DNA from: Thermaceae bacterium
GTDB lineage: Bacteria; Deinococcota; Deinococci; Deinococcales; Marinithermaceae
Reading direction: 5' to 3'
Length of the DNA stretch: 6,159 nt
Assembly: GCA_015490435.1 (NCBI GenBank)
Contig: WFXV01000107.1
Span: forward strand, 1 to 6,159
Below the pieces are notes generated by a model, which did not search any database, was not told where the DNA came from, and saw nothing but the letters and a program-made list of their open reading frames with translations. Position numbers and translations under genes: made by a program. Shown in pieces: positions 6,046-6,159 of this stretch; the stretch's first letter is position 1, and the number at the start of each line of letters is the position of its first letter.

Positions 6046-6159
6046 GCCACAAGAACGCGCGGCTCACCTACCAAGGAAGGCGCATCCTTGTGTTCCGTAT
6101 TATCCACGAAGGCCTTCCGGTAAGGGAAGCGGCTAAAGCCCAAGGGGTCAGCCCAAGAA
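6039..6159 (+). CDS. IS481-family transposase, N-terminal 40 residues (cut by window edge)
   Basis: DDE-type transposase for movement of the surrounding element. The visible part begins MNSHKNARLTYQGRRILVF and continues with an HTH-like segment, EGLPVREAAKAQGVSPR (24-40). The HKNARLT-x-x-GR opening followed by an 'EAA...GVS' helix-turn-helix is characteristic of IS481 transposases; the catalytic rve domain would follow beyond 6159. The start is taken as GTG 6039 because AGGAGG (6026-6031) stands seven bases before it and the family consensus begins there. An in-frame ATG at 6009 would add MAFSTRGGAP but has no properly spaced ribosome site. No stop or frameshift is seen in the visible part; whether the rest is intact cannot be judged. 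Translation may be lowered in read-through transcripts by the hairpin covering this start. Confidence 0.8.
   Translation, partial: MNSHKNARLTYQGRRILVFRIIHEGLPVREAAKAQGVSPR

Larger units (their letters stand above)
5953..6159 (+). mobile_element. Left end of an IS481-family insertion sequence (right end outside the window)
   Basis: The identity rests on the transposase beginning at 6039. The left boundary is inferred. The sequence from 5953 begins TGTAACCTCCC, with the TGT start usual in this family, and is directly preceded by GCTAGG (5947-5952), matching the NCTAGN target known for Bordetella IS481. An alternative left end is TGTTCACTGG at 5971, the outer edge of a 16-bp inverted repeat. 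Neither can be settled without the right terminus. The element points the same way as the lysS operon. CTAG occurs at several other places in the window, including two other stop codon contexts, so the target match is weak evidence alone. Confidence 0.6.

Noticed and set aside
5736..6143. 135-aa minus-strand ORF crossing the 81-aa gene and the IS end
   Set aside because: It spans an insertion boundary and is Arg-rich antisense of two better-supported frames.

Overview
The window reads as chromosomal DNA from a thermophile of the order Thermales (Deinococcota, Thermus/Meiothermus/Oceanithermus relatives). The main reason is a Gre-family protein with the acidic coiled-coil tip typical of Gfh1, a transcription factor known mainly from this lineage. 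High GC at third codon positions, frequent GTG starts and very tight gene packing agree. The genus cannot be fixed from the sequence alone.

Two gene sets diverge from a 67-bp spacer (2372-2438). Leftward (minus strand) lie an Mrp/ApbC-type Fe-S carrier ATPase (1292-2371) and, four bases behind its stop codon, a superfamily 2 helicase of the MrfA/YprA kind (1-1287). The helicase runs off the left edge, so its C-terminal zinc domain is not visible.

Rightward (plus strand) runs a compact series: a 116-aa unknown protein with four paired cysteines (2439-2789), gfh1 (2802-3278), class II lysyl-tRNA synthetase lysS (3282-4778), a cation diffusion facilitator (4781-5692) and an 81-aa unknown protein (5702-5947). 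Gaps from 2439 to 5947 are 2-12 bp, so one transcript could cover all five. A good sigma-A type promoter inside the end of the first gene probably gives gfh1-lysS its own start.

The right end (from about 5953) is the left end of an insertion sequence of the IS481 family, in the same direction as the operon and directly behind the 81-aa gene. Only the first 40 codons of its transposase are in the window. Ahead of it lies a perfect 16-bp inverted repeat whose right arm contains the transposase start codon. Transcripts entering from the upstream operon could fold and hide that start, the protective layout described for IS10. This is the most interesting structure in the window.

The visible genes are housekeeping (Fe-S maturation, DNA repair, transcription control, translation, metal efflux) plus one mobile element. 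I see no CRISPR array, tRNA or rRNA, no phage genes and no convincing undescribed multi-gene system.
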